A stretch of DNA of 64,000 nt, taken from the NCBI GenBank assembly GCA_949825045.1, contig OX463810.1, positions 39,070,201-39,134,200 of the forward strand. Direction: 5' to 3'. The first letter of the stretch is position 1, and each line of letters starts with the position of its first letter. The notes beneath the pieces were generated by a model. It saw only the letters and a list, made by a program, of their open reading frames with translations. It was not told the DNA's origin and searched no databases. This DNA is from Argyresthia goedartella. Taxonomy: Eukaryota > Arthropoda > Insecta > Lepidoptera > Argyresthiidae. Below are positions 19,947 through 30,310 of the stretch, piece after piece. Position numbers and translations under genes: made by a program.

Positions 19947-21878
19947 CTAGCGAGGGCCCCCGGGGCCCCACTGTGCCTGTAACCGATCAGGTAGGCAGCT
20001 ATACGCCAGCGGGTCCCATTGTACAAATGGCCCACGCGCCGGTTCCATTGCCACCCTACGACGCCCCCCGAAGGGTTGTGGGCGTGAATTCAACCGTGGC
20101 CGCTCCATGAGCGGGGGGGACATCACATGCGACCGACGAGGACGAGGCGTCGAGCGGGGCGACAACTGAGGCGGCGTCCGAACCGCACCCGCATAGCTCG
20201 AAGTTGTCCCATGCCACCCGCCCGTTACGGCCTGCTCAACACACCCAATGTGCCGCTGAGTCGGATGCTGAGTCGCAACCGAGAACTCAGGGCCCCCCAT
20301 GTGATGACCCTGAGTGCGGCCCTGCACCCCTGGGTGGCCGCGTGCTTGTGGCCCCATTGCCCGCTGAGTCGGATGCTGAGTCGCAACCGAAAACTCAGGG
20401 CCCCCCATGTGATGACCCTGAGTGCGGCCCTGCACCCTTGGGTGGCTGCGCGCTTGTGGCCCCATTGCCCGCTGAGTCGGATGCTGAGTCGCAACCGAAA
20501 ACTCAGGGCCCCCCATGTGATGACCCTGAGTGCGGCCCTGCACCCTAGTACCGCCCTGTGCACGTGGGGACATTGGCCCCTGAGTTGCGCTCCGAGTCGC
20601 AAACGAATTCTCAGGGCCCCATGCCGTGTCACCCTGGGTACGGCCCTGTGGTGGCTGTTGGCCGGACCGGTTCATGCACAACAAATTGTTGTGGGCCCCA
20701 CCACAATATCCGCACAATTTTGTGCGCGTGCAGTCCCTAGCCATGTGTGGCCCGAGGCACAGGAAACACCAGCTCCGCTGCTTGGCCATCCGGCGCCGTC
20801 CCTCAACCCTAAGTTCCCCGAACTTATTGCAATCGGCCACAGCATGGCCAATCTGCCTACAACATGGGCAGGTCTCACTATGTGGGGTCAATGCACTCAC
20901 AGTCCCATACGACTGCCGGTTGGTGCGGTCCTTCCTCGTCGGAGGGCCCCTACTCAAAGCGCTCCCGGCAGCTCTCTGTGGCTCCGAAGGATGGGTGGCC
21001 GTCAACCCCAAATTCTCTGCCCGTCGAGCCTCCTCTTCCAAAAATCCGACCAAGTCGGAGAAGGCGGGCAGGTCCTCGGCCGACCGCCCGTGAGACTGTT
21101 CGAAACGAGTCTGCACGTCAGCGGGTAGGCGGGAAAGTACAATGTACAGCAGTAGGTACGACCATTCACCAACCGGAAGTCCAAGATTCTCTAGGGCCTT
21201 GGTGACGGACAACAACGGGTTCAAAACCTCCGTCTGTATGGCCCCGACCTTGTTCACAACCGGGATGCTAAACAAACGGTTCAGTTGGGCATCGGCCAAC
21301 CTCCGTTTGTTGTGGTAACGTCTGACCAGCAATTGCCTGGCCGTTTCATAGTTACCCTCCGTAACTGTCAAATGAGCGACCAGCTCCCTGGGCTCACCCC
21401 TCAATGCTGCCACCAGCTGAGCCATTTTGACAGACTTGGTAATGTCCGATCGCATGTGCACCAAACTGTCGAACAGATTGATGAAGCTCATCCATTCACC
21501 GGACACTCCGTCAAAGGTAGGCATAGTTATAACGGGTAACCTGGTCCCCGATCCCTGATGCGGCAGAGGTGCTTCAATGTCACCACCACGGCTGGACTCG
21601 CGCTGCCTACGTATGTCCGCAGCCTTCTGCGTGATAGCAGCTGCCATCTCCATACACTGGTCGACATCCCCTTGCAACCGTGACAGCCTGTCAGGTGCGC
21701 AACCATCAACTGCTTCCGCCTGCGCGGACAATTCGAGCACCCTGTTGTAGCGTTCCTTAACGTCCATAGACCGCTCCAATACCACATCATGCCTATCTAA
21801 ACGGTCTATCAGACCGTGTGCGGAGGAAAACCATCTGAGCTCCTTAGAAACACCCTTCTGTATTTCAGACAACGACAT
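19947..21878 (-). CDS. gag: BEL/Pao gag polyprotein, intact frame, 643 codons
   Basis: Structural protein that would form the particle and package the element RNA. The ATG at 21,878 is chosen because element 2 has the same start in the same context. An alpha-helical N-terminus (residues 1-95) precedes a DUF1759-type region (about 113-260, MPTFDGVSGEWMSFINLFDS, then HLTVTEGNYETARQLLVRRY). Three zinc knuckles follow: CPCCRQIGHAVADC (337-350), CFLCLGPHMARDC (371-383) and CGYCGGAHNNLLC (389-401). Residues about 411-555 are tandem units of about 36 residues built on QGRTQGHHMGGPEFSVATQ, three well conserved and one diverged. The C-terminus is proline/arginine-rich. It ends at TAG 19,947-19,949, with pol continuing in the same frame. 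This is the only fully open long frame in element 1. Confidence 0.88.
   Translation of the reverse strand: MSLSEIQKGVSKELRWFSSAHGLIDRLDRHDVVLERSMDVKERYNRVLELSAQAEAVDGCAPDRLSRLQGDVDQCMEMAAAITQKAADIRRQRESSRGGDIEAPLPHQGSGTRLPVITMPTFDGVSGEWMSFINLFDSLVHMRSDITKSVKMAQLVAALRGEPRELVAHLTVTEGNYETARQLLVRRYHNKRRLADAQLNRLFSIPVVNKVGAIQTEVLNPLLSVTKALENLGLPVGEWSYLLLYIVLSRLPADVQTRFEQSHGRSAEDLPAFSDLVGFLEEEARRAENLGLTATHPSEPQRAAGSALSRGPPTRKDRTNRQSYGTVSALTPHSETCPCCRQIGHAVADCNKFGELRVEGRRRMAKQRSWCFLCLGPHMARDCTRTKLCGYCGGAHNNLLCMNRSGQQPPQGRTQGDTAWGPENSFATRSATQGPMSPRAQGGTRVQGRTQGHHMGGPEFSVATQHPTQRAMGPQARSHPRVQGRTQGHHMGGPEFSVATQHPTQRAMGPQARGHPGVQGRTQGHHMGGPEFSVATQHPTQRHIGCVEQAVTGGWHGTTSSYAGAVRTPPQLSPRSTPRPRRSHVMSPPLMERPRLNSRPQPFGGRRRVAMEPARGPFVQWDPLAYSCLPDRLQAQWGPGGPR
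20255..20570 (-). repeat. 108-bp tandem repeats inside gag
   Basis: Three nearly identical 108-bp units (36 codons each) can be followed by the recurring plus-strand motif CCCCCCATGTGATGACCCTG at about 20,297, 20,401 and 20,509. Element 2 has only the first diverged unit and a fragment, so the array length changes between copies, probably by slippage or unequal exchange. Confidence 0.85.
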
Positions 21879-22443
21879 GATCGGAACGATACTTACTCAC
21901 AATTTGCAATAACTCAATTATATTGGACCCTCCAGTCTACAACCCAAACGAGGGAACCCTAATCTATAACTTAAACAATGCTGATTTCCCCAAACAATAG
22001 AAACCGAGTTTATATCTACACAAATTCTGTAAACAACAATTTAGTTTCCCTATATCATATAACACACACAGATAGTCAATATTAGTTCAAGTTATAAATT
22101 GCTATAAACTGAAAACAATGTCCAAACATTCATTAGCATTACTAGACCACTAATAGATTGACTAACTGGTAACTGGTACTTCAATCCAAATTTCAATTCA
22201 CCTACAATGTACCTGTAATGTAATTACTATTCTGAGTCACATCTCAGTACAACTGGTCATTTAGGGAAAACTGTTATATCTGTCTGTCTACTACCAGCAA
22301 TAGACTTATAGCTTACAACACTACCAATCTATGTGGATACAGGAACAAAACCAAGTTAGCTAATAACCGCCTATACCTACAGATTGATAGTCCCAAATCG
22401 TGGGTTCCTGGAGCCCTTGACGGCTGCAAATCTCAGGAAACCA
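21879..22443 (-). other. 5' untranslated leader of BEL element 1
   Basis: AT-rich, non-coding, between the primer binding site and the gag ATG. It aligns with the leader of element 2 (36,491-37,020) with several small insertions and deletions, so it is less conserved than gag and pol. Confidence 0.7.
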
Positions 22444-22457
22444 CGCTCTTGCTACCA
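22444..22457 (-). promoter_or_regulatory. Primer binding site of BEL element 1
   Basis: On the minus strand, three bases inside the 5' LTR, it reads TGGTAGCAAGAGCG. As I recall it, the insect initiator tRNA-Met ends CTCTGCTACCA, whose complement is TGGTAGCAGAG. Here there is one extra A. The assignment to that tRNA is inference. Confidence 0.55.
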
Positions 22458-22460
22458 AAA

Positions 22461-22965
22461 TGTTCAGGCCTCTCGGCACCCGAGGACCTCGCAGGGGCCC
22501 ATAGCTACGAGGTAGCGTAGCGATCAGATGCCAAGAAGCAAGAACGTCGGCGATTCACCGAGCTAAAGTAAATAGATTCTATCTGACCTGGTCTGTGCTT
22601 CGTTCCCGTCAAACTCCTGTCTCTCTGCAAGGCCTGGGTGCACCCTAGGCTCTTCTTGGTAGACAGGTTCTTCAGCCAACCAGGTATGGCTGGCAGGCCA
22701 GCTTCGACGCGCACAGTGTTACGTAAATACAAACTTTATCTGGTTCGGAGAACCACAATACACTCAGCTATAAGACAATCCTGAGGGGAGCCCGAATACA
22801 ATTCCAGATGGCTTACGATTTAATTTTAATGCCCAAAATCAATACGCGTCACATGCGGGGGCGTTTCGTCTGTCAGTTGTCAAAAAACTGCAAAGATGGC
22901 CGCTCCGTCAAATTCAAAATGGCCGTTCCGGAACCATAGATCGAGTATCGATTTTGAATCGAACA
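22461..22965 (-). repeat. 5' LTR of BEL element 1
   Basis: 505 bp, TGTTCAGGCC to GAATCGAACA on the plus strand, followed by the ATTTT duplication at 22,966-22,970. It should contain the element promoter, but no convincing TATA box was identified. Confidence 0.93.
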
Positions 22966-22970
22966 ATTTT

Positions 22971-23879
22971 TATTCCAATAAGTTTTGTGTTCGCTTTGCT
23001 AAAACCTACCCTTAATTGGCTCCAGCCCAACTCCAACGAGAATCCTGGATCCACCACTGTAGGGACGCGAATATGGTAATGTGTGGGTGCATTTTTAATT
23101 ATGTTTGTTTATTAGTTCAGGGGTGCATCCGGGTGACGTGATTGGAAAGGTAGTCTGGCTGAAACTGGGGTCTGATGGCCCTTTGAATTAATCAAGTGTT
23201 GACATTTTTGGTACCTTAGCACATTGGCTGGACACTTTTCCATACATTTAAAAACATACGTAACATCTTTTAAATCGTTTTCTACTGCCGACGACTAAAA
23301 AGTGAGGTGTTATAAGTTTAAAGCGCCTGTCTGTGTGTCTGTAGCACTCTAGCGCTCAAACAGGTGGAAGGATTTTAATGCAGTTTTTTGTCGTTGGTAG
23401 TAGACTTCACTACGGTGGTTCTTATATATGTATATTATTGAAATTAGTTCAGTTATTCGAAAGTTATAAGGTTTTTAGGGAAACAAGTGAACCGAATTTT
23501 AGACTTTTTTAAATGTTCCATTTATTTTACTGCTGTTTTGAACCCGTAACTCAAAAATAAGGGCATTATAAGTTTTGAAGCGTCTTTCTTAGTGTCTGTC
23601 TATGGCACCGTGTAACGGAAATGTAAATATCTGAGACACATTTTTTATTTGCTATAAAAAGTTGGCAGGCGTTGGCAGGTTTGGGCAACGTGATTTAATG
23701 ATTCAATTATGAATTGCAAAAAGAGAAGCCAAATATTCTTAAACCAAACAAATAACGGTGATGTAAGATTGGTGTTGACCAATGCTCAATTAAGCGGCAA
23801 GATAAATTTGGTATAAATATAACTATGGAGATTAGTGGTTATCGAAGGCATCGCAAATTTCACAAGGCCTCATATAAGC
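22971..23879. repeat. Dispersed CTGTCTGTG/CAAACGGGTGG repeat fragments, no gene
   Basis: Between about 23,310 and 23,640 the sequence has TGTCTGTGTGTCTGTAGCAC, CTCTAGCGCTCAAACAGGTG and GACTTCACTACGGTGGTTCT. The same order recurs at 29,270-29,420, and pieces at 29,090-29,260. Non-coding dispersed repeat of unknown class. The remainder of the interval shows nothing. Confidence 0.5.
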
Positions 23880-23950
23880 TCAAGTGGCTCATCGCGTTGT
23901 TACTAGACTTAAAATATTAAGGTTCGAGGTTCGATTCTCCGTTGTCAACT
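23880..23950 (+). mobile_element. tRNA-like SINE relic
   Basis: CTCAAGTGGCTCATCGCG and GGTTCGAGGTTCGATTCTCC resemble A- and B-box regions of a tRNA. The outer arms do not pair, so it is more likely a decayed SINE head than a tRNA gene. Confidence 0.4.
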
Positions 23951-24699
23951 TTTCTTTTTCTATTTTACCTTTGGTTTTGGGTTATTAATTGTGGGTCCTT
24001 TCTGAATAGCTATTCGGGAGTGTCGGGTTGTGCTAATTAAATTTAAGTCCTAGAAGTTAATTGCTTATCATGCATCTTTGTAAATGTTTTCTACCTTGTT
24101 TGAACTACTGAATATGTCGTCACAGTAATTGCTTATTAATTCTATAATCGTCATTATTTATCTGGTCTAGAAATCTATGCGTGGAATGCGCCGGATTAAT
24201 TATGAAATGAAAGGGCGACATCTTTGAATGGATGGTGTGACGAAACAAGCATTTGGTTTGTTTCTCAGTAGGTAGAAATATTTTTTTTTTAAAAGTCTCC
24301 AAAATGTGGATAAACTTTAAGAGCTATGAAATAAGTTGAGAATCATAAATTTAAAATGAATATGGTTTAACTTCACCGTTGCTTTCAGTGGATGTCGAAT
24401 TATGACCATTTTACACATTTGTGATGTTGTTTTGAAGTGTCGCATTTGCCATGGCTCATTCAATCGAAACTCATACTTAAGGGTGTTTAGTTACGATATA
24501 GTTTGGTGGGTCAAACAGATGCGTAGTTAGTTCAATGATGGAGGTACAGATGGCGGTCGATCGCTTATAAATTCCAGATGGTTTAACTCAAATAAGAACT
24601 TTATTCACTATAACTGCAATAAGATGTTCTATATAGAAAAAAAAATAATATTATTTTATTTAGGTTATTTTATGATGTTATAGAGTCTATTTCTAGTTG
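23951..24699. other. No gene seen
   Basis: AT-rich DNA. A poly(T)/poly(A) rich zone near 24,280-24,300 and 24,640. No coding frame supported. Confidence 0.35.
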
Positions 24700-25400
24700 A
24701 ACTGTGTGATCTAAAATATAAAGTGTGTATACGGTGTGGACCAGTAACCAATCAGAGCACTGAGTTTCGAAAGGAAACGAAACGAACCAATGAGAATGAC
24801 TCGCGGATGGTGTTTTGGCGAGCATGTCGGGGGAAGGTCGTTTTGGTGGGAAGAGAAAATATAAAAGGGATGGGTCGAAATGAGAGGGGGCTTTTTGTTG
24901 CTGGTCGTCGAGTGAAGTGTGAGTTAAGACTCAGAGGGGAGCCATTCAGTCTCCGCGTCAAACTACTGTGAAACACGTCTTTCTGGAATTCTATACAGTT
25001 CGATTCGCCGTTTTACGCGTCTTGAACTGAGATAGTTGTGATTGCGTGTTGCAGTGGATTTTCGTGAGTGTCTGAAGCGCCGAGATATACCTCGGTTGCT
25101 ATTCTTTAAATCAACCTACCCCAAAGGTTCCTTCCAAAACTATCCTTGGGTCGTTAGATAAGAACTTGTAGGTAATTTATCTGAGTCTGAGTCTGGGCTT
25201 GGAGCGACCCTAATTTCCTTTTTCCTTCACCATAGGGTTCCTGGATTGGCTCTTAGGATATTCGCGGGCTAATCCTCTCCTCATTCCTTTCGTGTAGCGA
25301 GTTTTGAAATTCCCACACACACAGTCATTAAACATACAAACACATTCAAATCAAACTCAACCATTTTCGAGTGGTGTCGATGATGGACGTGGTATAACAC
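24700..25400 (+). promoter_or_regulatory. CCAAT/TATA-bearing block; possible solo LTR or promoter
   Basis: Two CCAAT boxes (AACCAATCAG near 24,748 and AACCAATGAG near 24,784) precede a TATA-like ATATAAAAGG at about 24,858-24,867, and the sequence becomes markedly GC-richer than its surroundings. About 30 bases after the TATA box lies GAGAGGGGGCTTTTTG. A block of this size with stacked promoter boxes and no coding frame fits a solo LTR. TGAACTG at 24,697 with upstream CTAGT, and TAACA at about 25,399 followed by CTAGG, are weak candidate borders. A host promoter is the alternative. The 82-codon frame at 24,723-24,971 looks incidental. Confidence 0.35.
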
Positions 25401-26569
25401 TAGGATTTTAGACTAGGCTAGACAGGAGTTTAGTTGCGGCTAAACCTAGGTTGTCGAGGTTATGTAGTTAGGGGGACAGACACGATTATTTAGGTTTATG
25501 TGGCAGGCAGGTATCTGAAATTCATATGATTACAAATAGTTGCGTTGTTTCTTTTTCACTCTTGAAATGCCTAAATACTTATAAAACTATCTAACAAACT
25601 AAATATTTTTTTCTTGATTGTGGCTGTTTTGATCTTTCTTTTCTTGACCGTATATCATGTTGGTTGGCCTACCTAACTTTACATTAAATGACAAACATAT
25701 TCTAAATTCAAAGAAACTAATTTATATATATAATATCTGGATGAACATCAATATGGTTACGGAATAAAACTTTAGAGACGGGTAGGTGCAAATAAAAATA
25801 TCCCGTAACCGATCGGCCAGCGTGTTGGACTGATGGATGAGAGATATCACAATATCAAATCCCTTCTGGACGTGAGCTCTAGCACGGGCCCTCCTTTATA
25901 AACATATGTAATCGAAATGCCTTTTAAAAATGCTTATTTACTTACTTGGAATTTATTCTAATAAGTACGGACTCGATAATTATCAATATGTTTATGTCAC
26001 TTATATTCATCACTGGATGGGGAACCTCATGACGATACTGTTTAACCGAAACCACTCTAAAAAGAACTTTGGGTTATTACTATCACAACGTCTGCAATCC
26101 TACCCATAGACGATCACCCACTACTTTGGACAAATCATCTAAGTGGGATACTCGCAATCGTTGGTATTAGAATCTTTCCAATTGGAGAAATATTCCAATA
26201 AAAATGCGTGAGGGTTAAATTCCGTCTGACATTAAATTAATGGTTAGCTGGTTATATCTTTAAATTTACTAATCATAGAATCGTTCGGTTAACTCGTAGG
26301 GTTTATTCATATTATTTCAAAACTGTTGAATCCACTAGTTACCTATAATTATCACAAACGGAAAGTCGGAGGATCAACAGGTTATTTCAATAGCAGTACC
26401 TAGCTAGGTACTTACTTATTTTATAATGTTAATTATATACAAGCCGCGCCACGAATAGAGTACGTTGGGCGACGTTTTGGCGGGAATTACTGCGCGTATG
26501 TACAGATATTGAAAGGTGACTACTGTGCATTCAAGGTGACCGCTCACAACGTGTGGCGCTACGGATATA
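25401..26569. other. No gene seen
   Basis: AT-rich DNA. CCGATCGGCCAGCGTGTTGG near 25,808 resembles a worn SINE head without a clear B box. Nothing else supported. Confidence 0.35.
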
Positions 26570-26800
26570 TACCTATGGGTCGGCAGAAACCCTACCTACG
26601 AAGCCAGGGTTCGAGTCCCGGTGGGGACAAGTGTTTGTCCGGTGAGTGCGGATGTTTGTACTCTGGTCATGGTTGTTTGTCTATCTGGGTTTAGTATTTG
26701 TCTATATATTTACGTGTTGTCTGGTGCTCAGGATGCGGGGAGTCCTGGTTTGGGGCTGAAACAATGGGTGTGGATAGTGTCCAAAGTATTATTATGTATC
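26570..26800 (+). mobile_element. tRNA-derived SINE (same family as 10,128)
   Basis: The head is worn at the A box but keeps CCTACCTACGAAGCC and GGGTTCGAGTCCCGGTGGGG. The body (TGGTCATGGTTGTTTGTCTA, GGATGCGGGGAGTCCTGGTT, GATAGTGTCCAAAGTATTAT) follows the copy at 10,128 in order. Confidence 0.75.
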
Positions 26801-26877
26801 TGGGAAACCAAAAGATAGATAATGATTCGAAGAATTCTTATAAGATACTTAGATATCTACCTTAGTTAAAAGAATAA

Positions 26878-26995
26878 GGTGTTGTGGTTGTGATTCTGCC
26901 TACAATACGAGTGATCACGAGTTCGATTCCCGGCCGAGGACAATAGGATCAGAGTATGTGCCTATGTATAAACGCAATGTATGTATAGTTTGTGT
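26878..26995 (+). mobile_element. Short tRNA-derived SINE
   Basis: GTGTTGTGGTTGTGATTCTG followed by CACGAGTTCGATTCCCGGCC gives A- and B-box regions, with the body AGTATGTGCCTATGTATAAA, similar to the 29,971 family. Truncated. Confidence 0.6.
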
Positions 26996-29089
26996 ATTCT
27001 TTATGAGGGGAAGTAATGCGATGTTTTAATTAGGAAGTTTAATAGGAAATACGTTTAATTAAATACCTATCTTTGTGAAATACTTTCGTTAGCAAGTAGG
27101 TACCTAAATATATGTTTGGTAGGACACGAATTGACATTGGCATCTGACGTCATAGGGGTATGACGAAATGAATGTAGGTATTAAATACGATTATGGAATT
27201 AACAATGCCTCGATAGATATCACGGGTTGTTGATTGAGCAGTTATAGGCATTGAACTATTAGCTCAATGGATATAGGTACCTATCTATAGGTACATGGTT
27301 AGATAGAACGTTAGATTGAGGTTTCTAAGTTAATTACCTATGTAGAATAAGTACCCATACTTACTTATGTGTGGAAAGGAAGATATATTTTTATTGTTTT
27401 TAAACCATGTTTCCGGGAGTACCTACCTATAATATAACGTGGGATATTCGATTTATATATATATATATATAAATAACTAGGTAATAAAATAATAGAATAT
27501 TATGGGGTTCTCAATAGGGTATACTTATGTTTTACTAAAATTTTATTCCTTATTTATTTACTCCTATCCCTCTCCCTGTTAATGTCTGTTATTTAAAGGA
27601 ATTTATTTACTTCTCTTATTAAGTAATATCTGTCCTTATATACTCTATTTTTACCTGAATCCTAGATAAAGTCAGTCAACTGTCACATTATTCATATTTA
27701 TGTTGAATGAAATTGAGAGTTTGAATTAATATTCAATTTGTGGTTATTCCAGCGACGTGGAATGAAGTTTGAAATATTAATAGAGCACTACATTGTAGTA
27801 TTTGGAGTCAATGAGACTATAAACTTATTGAAAGTAGTTACTGAGTTGACTAATTTCTGCAACAACGTTTTCAATTTGATATGTTCGACTCGATGTCGAG
27901 AATTCAGAGTTTAAATAAACAAACCTGCAATTCTCGTCTTAACTGAATGATGATAAACGTTCAATTTCCCTAGACCTTGTATTGCAATCATGGAAGGCGG
28001 TCATGGTTAATTTTATTAATACAATAGTTATTAATTAATTACCTTTGAACAAATTATGGAATAAGCCGTCGCAAAGCCACCGCCAATGTTCACATAACGC
28101 CAGAATGAAGCAATAGAAGTACGGAAATTCACAGTTATGCTCTATTCAGATGTGCATATTTATATTACTATACGGATACATATACTTATATCTTCGCACT
28201 TTACGAAGTAACAATATCATGTTTGGATCTGCTGATGGTAGATTGAAGGTCAATTCATTAACCTTAAAATGAATCATGCTACTTACGCACTTCAATGGAT
28301 GTGCAGAAATATTTTATACTTCATGCTATGCTATTGTGCATTACTAAAAGACAAATAAGTCTTTATTGAAACACATAACGTGTAACATAAACAGCCAGTG
28401 AAACTTCATTGTGTATGTTTATAGTTTTCTATATGTGGAAGAATATTTAATATAATCTTACTACATAAATATCAGATATTGACTGATGAGACAGTTGAAT
28501 GTCATTCACAAACTATAATCCCATCCTGATCGGTCATACCCCATCCCAATCCGGTGAATCTATGACTAAATCCAATTCAGAATACTTATACGCTACTCTT
28601 TTTATAAACGAGTATCAGAACTACAAATTAATTGGTTTCGTAGAATTATCTGGGTAGAAGACCGAATCAAGTGGTAGGGGTTTCTTCCCCAAAATTTTAT
28701 GAATATCAAATTTTCCTTTTATTATTTTAATATTTATCATTTTTTATTTCATTTTAGTCAATACTCAAAATATACTATGACAGTTTATTATATGAATTTG
28801 CTTTATAAGGTTATTAATCATTTAATGGATATTAACCTGTATCATTCTTGTTAGTGGGGACATATTTAAGTATATATCTTTTATTGAAATTTAAAATTAC
28901 TAAATATTACATTCCTTGTTTAAAATCTATTGTCAAAGTTGACAGCACTTCTTACTCATACCTCTAGAATTAGGGTTACTGGTTTCACAAGTAGTAGGAG
29001 TTCTAATTTACTAGACGATCTATTTTAATTTGGCCATCACAATTAATAAGAGACTGCGTTAAAAAGAAGGGTGGACTAAATATAAAGGG
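26996..29089. other. No gene seen; AT-rich unique DNA
   Basis: Over 2 kb of AT-rich sequence without a supported coding frame or element. It includes a (TA)n run at about 27,453-27,471. This is the longest stretch in the window without a recognisable repeat. Confidence 0.4.
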
Positions 29090-29425
29090 TGGATGTTACA
29101 ACCGTAGCTCTCCAATGGATGGACTAGTATATGGCTGTGGCACTGTAGCACTCAAACGGTTGGATTGGCGTCAACGCAAACGAAAAAAGAAGGGTATTCG
29201 AATTAGGAGTATCTATTTATCTATCTGTGGAACCATAGCTCTCAAACGGTTGGGCTGCATTTAGAATCATCGGTCTGTCTGTGTGTCTGTCTGAATTTCT
29301 GTTTGTGTCACTCTAGCGGTCAAACGGGTGATCAGATTGAAATGCAGATATTGTCACTATACTTCACTGCGATGGTTCTTAGATATGTTTTAATAAAATC
29401 AGTTCAGTAGATCAAAAGATATCAG
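29090..29425 (+). repeat. CTGTCTGTG/CAAACGG dispersed repeat fragments
   Basis: CTCAAACGGTTGGATTGGCG (about 29,150), CATAGCTCTCAAACGGTTGG (about 29,231) and CTCTAGCGGTCAAACGGGTG (about 29,311) are partial units of one motif. The last is followed by TACTTCACTGCGATGGTTCT as at 23,400. Several degenerate copies lie next to each other. Confidence 0.5.
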
Positions 29426-29555
29426 CCTATCAACTATACATACTATGGTAAAACCGTACAAAACTTTCCCAGAAAACGAAGAAACACTAAATCACCACAA
29501 CACAACCGCAAATTCTCTCACGCCCTCTAGCGAAGTTTTTGGAAGCTTTGTTTTT

Positions 29556-29930
29556 AGGGTTCCGTACCCAAAGGTTAAAAACGGGACCCTATTACTAAGA
29601 CTCCGCTGTCCGTCTGTCTGTCTGTATCTCATAGACAGTTGAAATTTTCACAAATGATGTATTTCTGTTTACGCTATAACAACAAATACAAAAAAAACAG
29701 AATAAAATAAATATTTATGGGGCCCCCATACAACAATACTTTCAATACCACATACAAACTTATGAATGGACCTGGTTACGTAAATGGATAGTGAAAGTAG
29801 CCGCCAATATATTTATAAACAGTATCTTGCTATGTAAAATCCAAACTATTCACTCTACACCATCCTTACCATTGTAAGGTGGTACGGAACCCTTCATGCG
29901 CGAGGCCGACTCGCATTTAGCCGTTTTTTT
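29556..29930 (+). mobile_element. AGGGTTCCGTACC-family element, near complete
   Basis: It starts AGGGTTCCGTACCCAAAGG, has GACTCCGCTGTCCGTCTGTC, TTGAAATTTTCACAAATGAT and CAAACTTATGAATGGACCTG, and ends GGTACGGAACCCTTCATGCG followed by a T run. It is non-coding. Both ends match the copy at 47,108-47,520. Confidence 0.8.
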
Positions 29931-29970
29931 ATCAACTGTCAGAAAACTCCTCATTGTGAAAATGACTATC

Positions 29971-30165
29971 TCCCGTGGCATTGCGGTTCTAGGTTCTACC
30001 CCTAACGAGAGATCCCGGGTTTGAATCCCGGCCGAAGGAAAAAAACTCCCAGGTCTTGGATGTTTATATATGTGTGAAGTCGCTTTTTCTGGCTCCCACG
30101 ATACAGGGTGTGGGGCCAGAAGCAATGTATGTGCCTGAAGATAAATATTTGTTTTAATTCATAGA
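29971..30165 (+). mobile_element. tRNA-derived SINE, full body
   Basis: The head CCCGTGGCATTGCGGTTC and GATCCCGGGTTTGAATCCCG carries the B box near 30,012. The body runs through CCCAGGTCTTGGATGTTTAT, TGGCTCCCACGATACAGGGT and GGCCAGAAGCAATGTATGTG. It serves as the unbroken reference for the split copy at 46,575/47,615. Confidence 0.8.
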
Positions 30166-30305
30166 TGGAATCTTAAACTTCTGGCAGACACACTCGGCTG
30201 TCCCACACGGGGTGGGGGAGGCAGCTAGCTTTTTAGCTAGTAATTCATCAGTCCATTAGCGTAACAGAGGGCTACCCAAAAATACATATATTATTACACT
30301 CATAG

Positions 30306-30310
30306 TACGC
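30306..30310. repeat. Target site duplication TACGC, left of BEL element 2
   Basis: TACGC directly precedes the LTR at 30,311 and directly follows the other LTR at 37,583-37,587. Confidence 0.9.

Larger units (their letters stand above)
17973..22965 (-). mobile_element. BEL/Pao LTR retrotransposon, element 1, internally deleted
   Basis: A 4,993-bp element on the minus strand, bounded by two 505-bp LTRs (TGTTC...GAACA) and a perfect ATTTT duplication. Order from its 5' end: LTR (22,461-22,965), primer binding site, untranslated leader, gag (21,878-19,947), in-frame TAG, a protease fused directly to RNase H, a truncated integrase, then the 3' LTR (17,973-18,477). Compared with element 2 at 30,311-37,582 it lacks about 1.6 kb (rest of protease and most of reverse transcriptase) and about 0.85 kb (RNase H end to integrase centre). 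Two LTR differences were counted by eye, implying a recent insertion. It could not transpose by itself. Confidence 0.93.

Noticed and set aside
20127..21128. Plus-strand frame of 333 codons across the gag region
   Set aside because: It is antisense to gag. Its periodicity comes from the 108-bp gag repeats, and it has no recognised domain.
24723..24971. 82-codon frame in the CCAAT/TATA block
   Set aside because: It starts upstream of the TATA box, has no motif, and is mirrored by a frame on the other strand.
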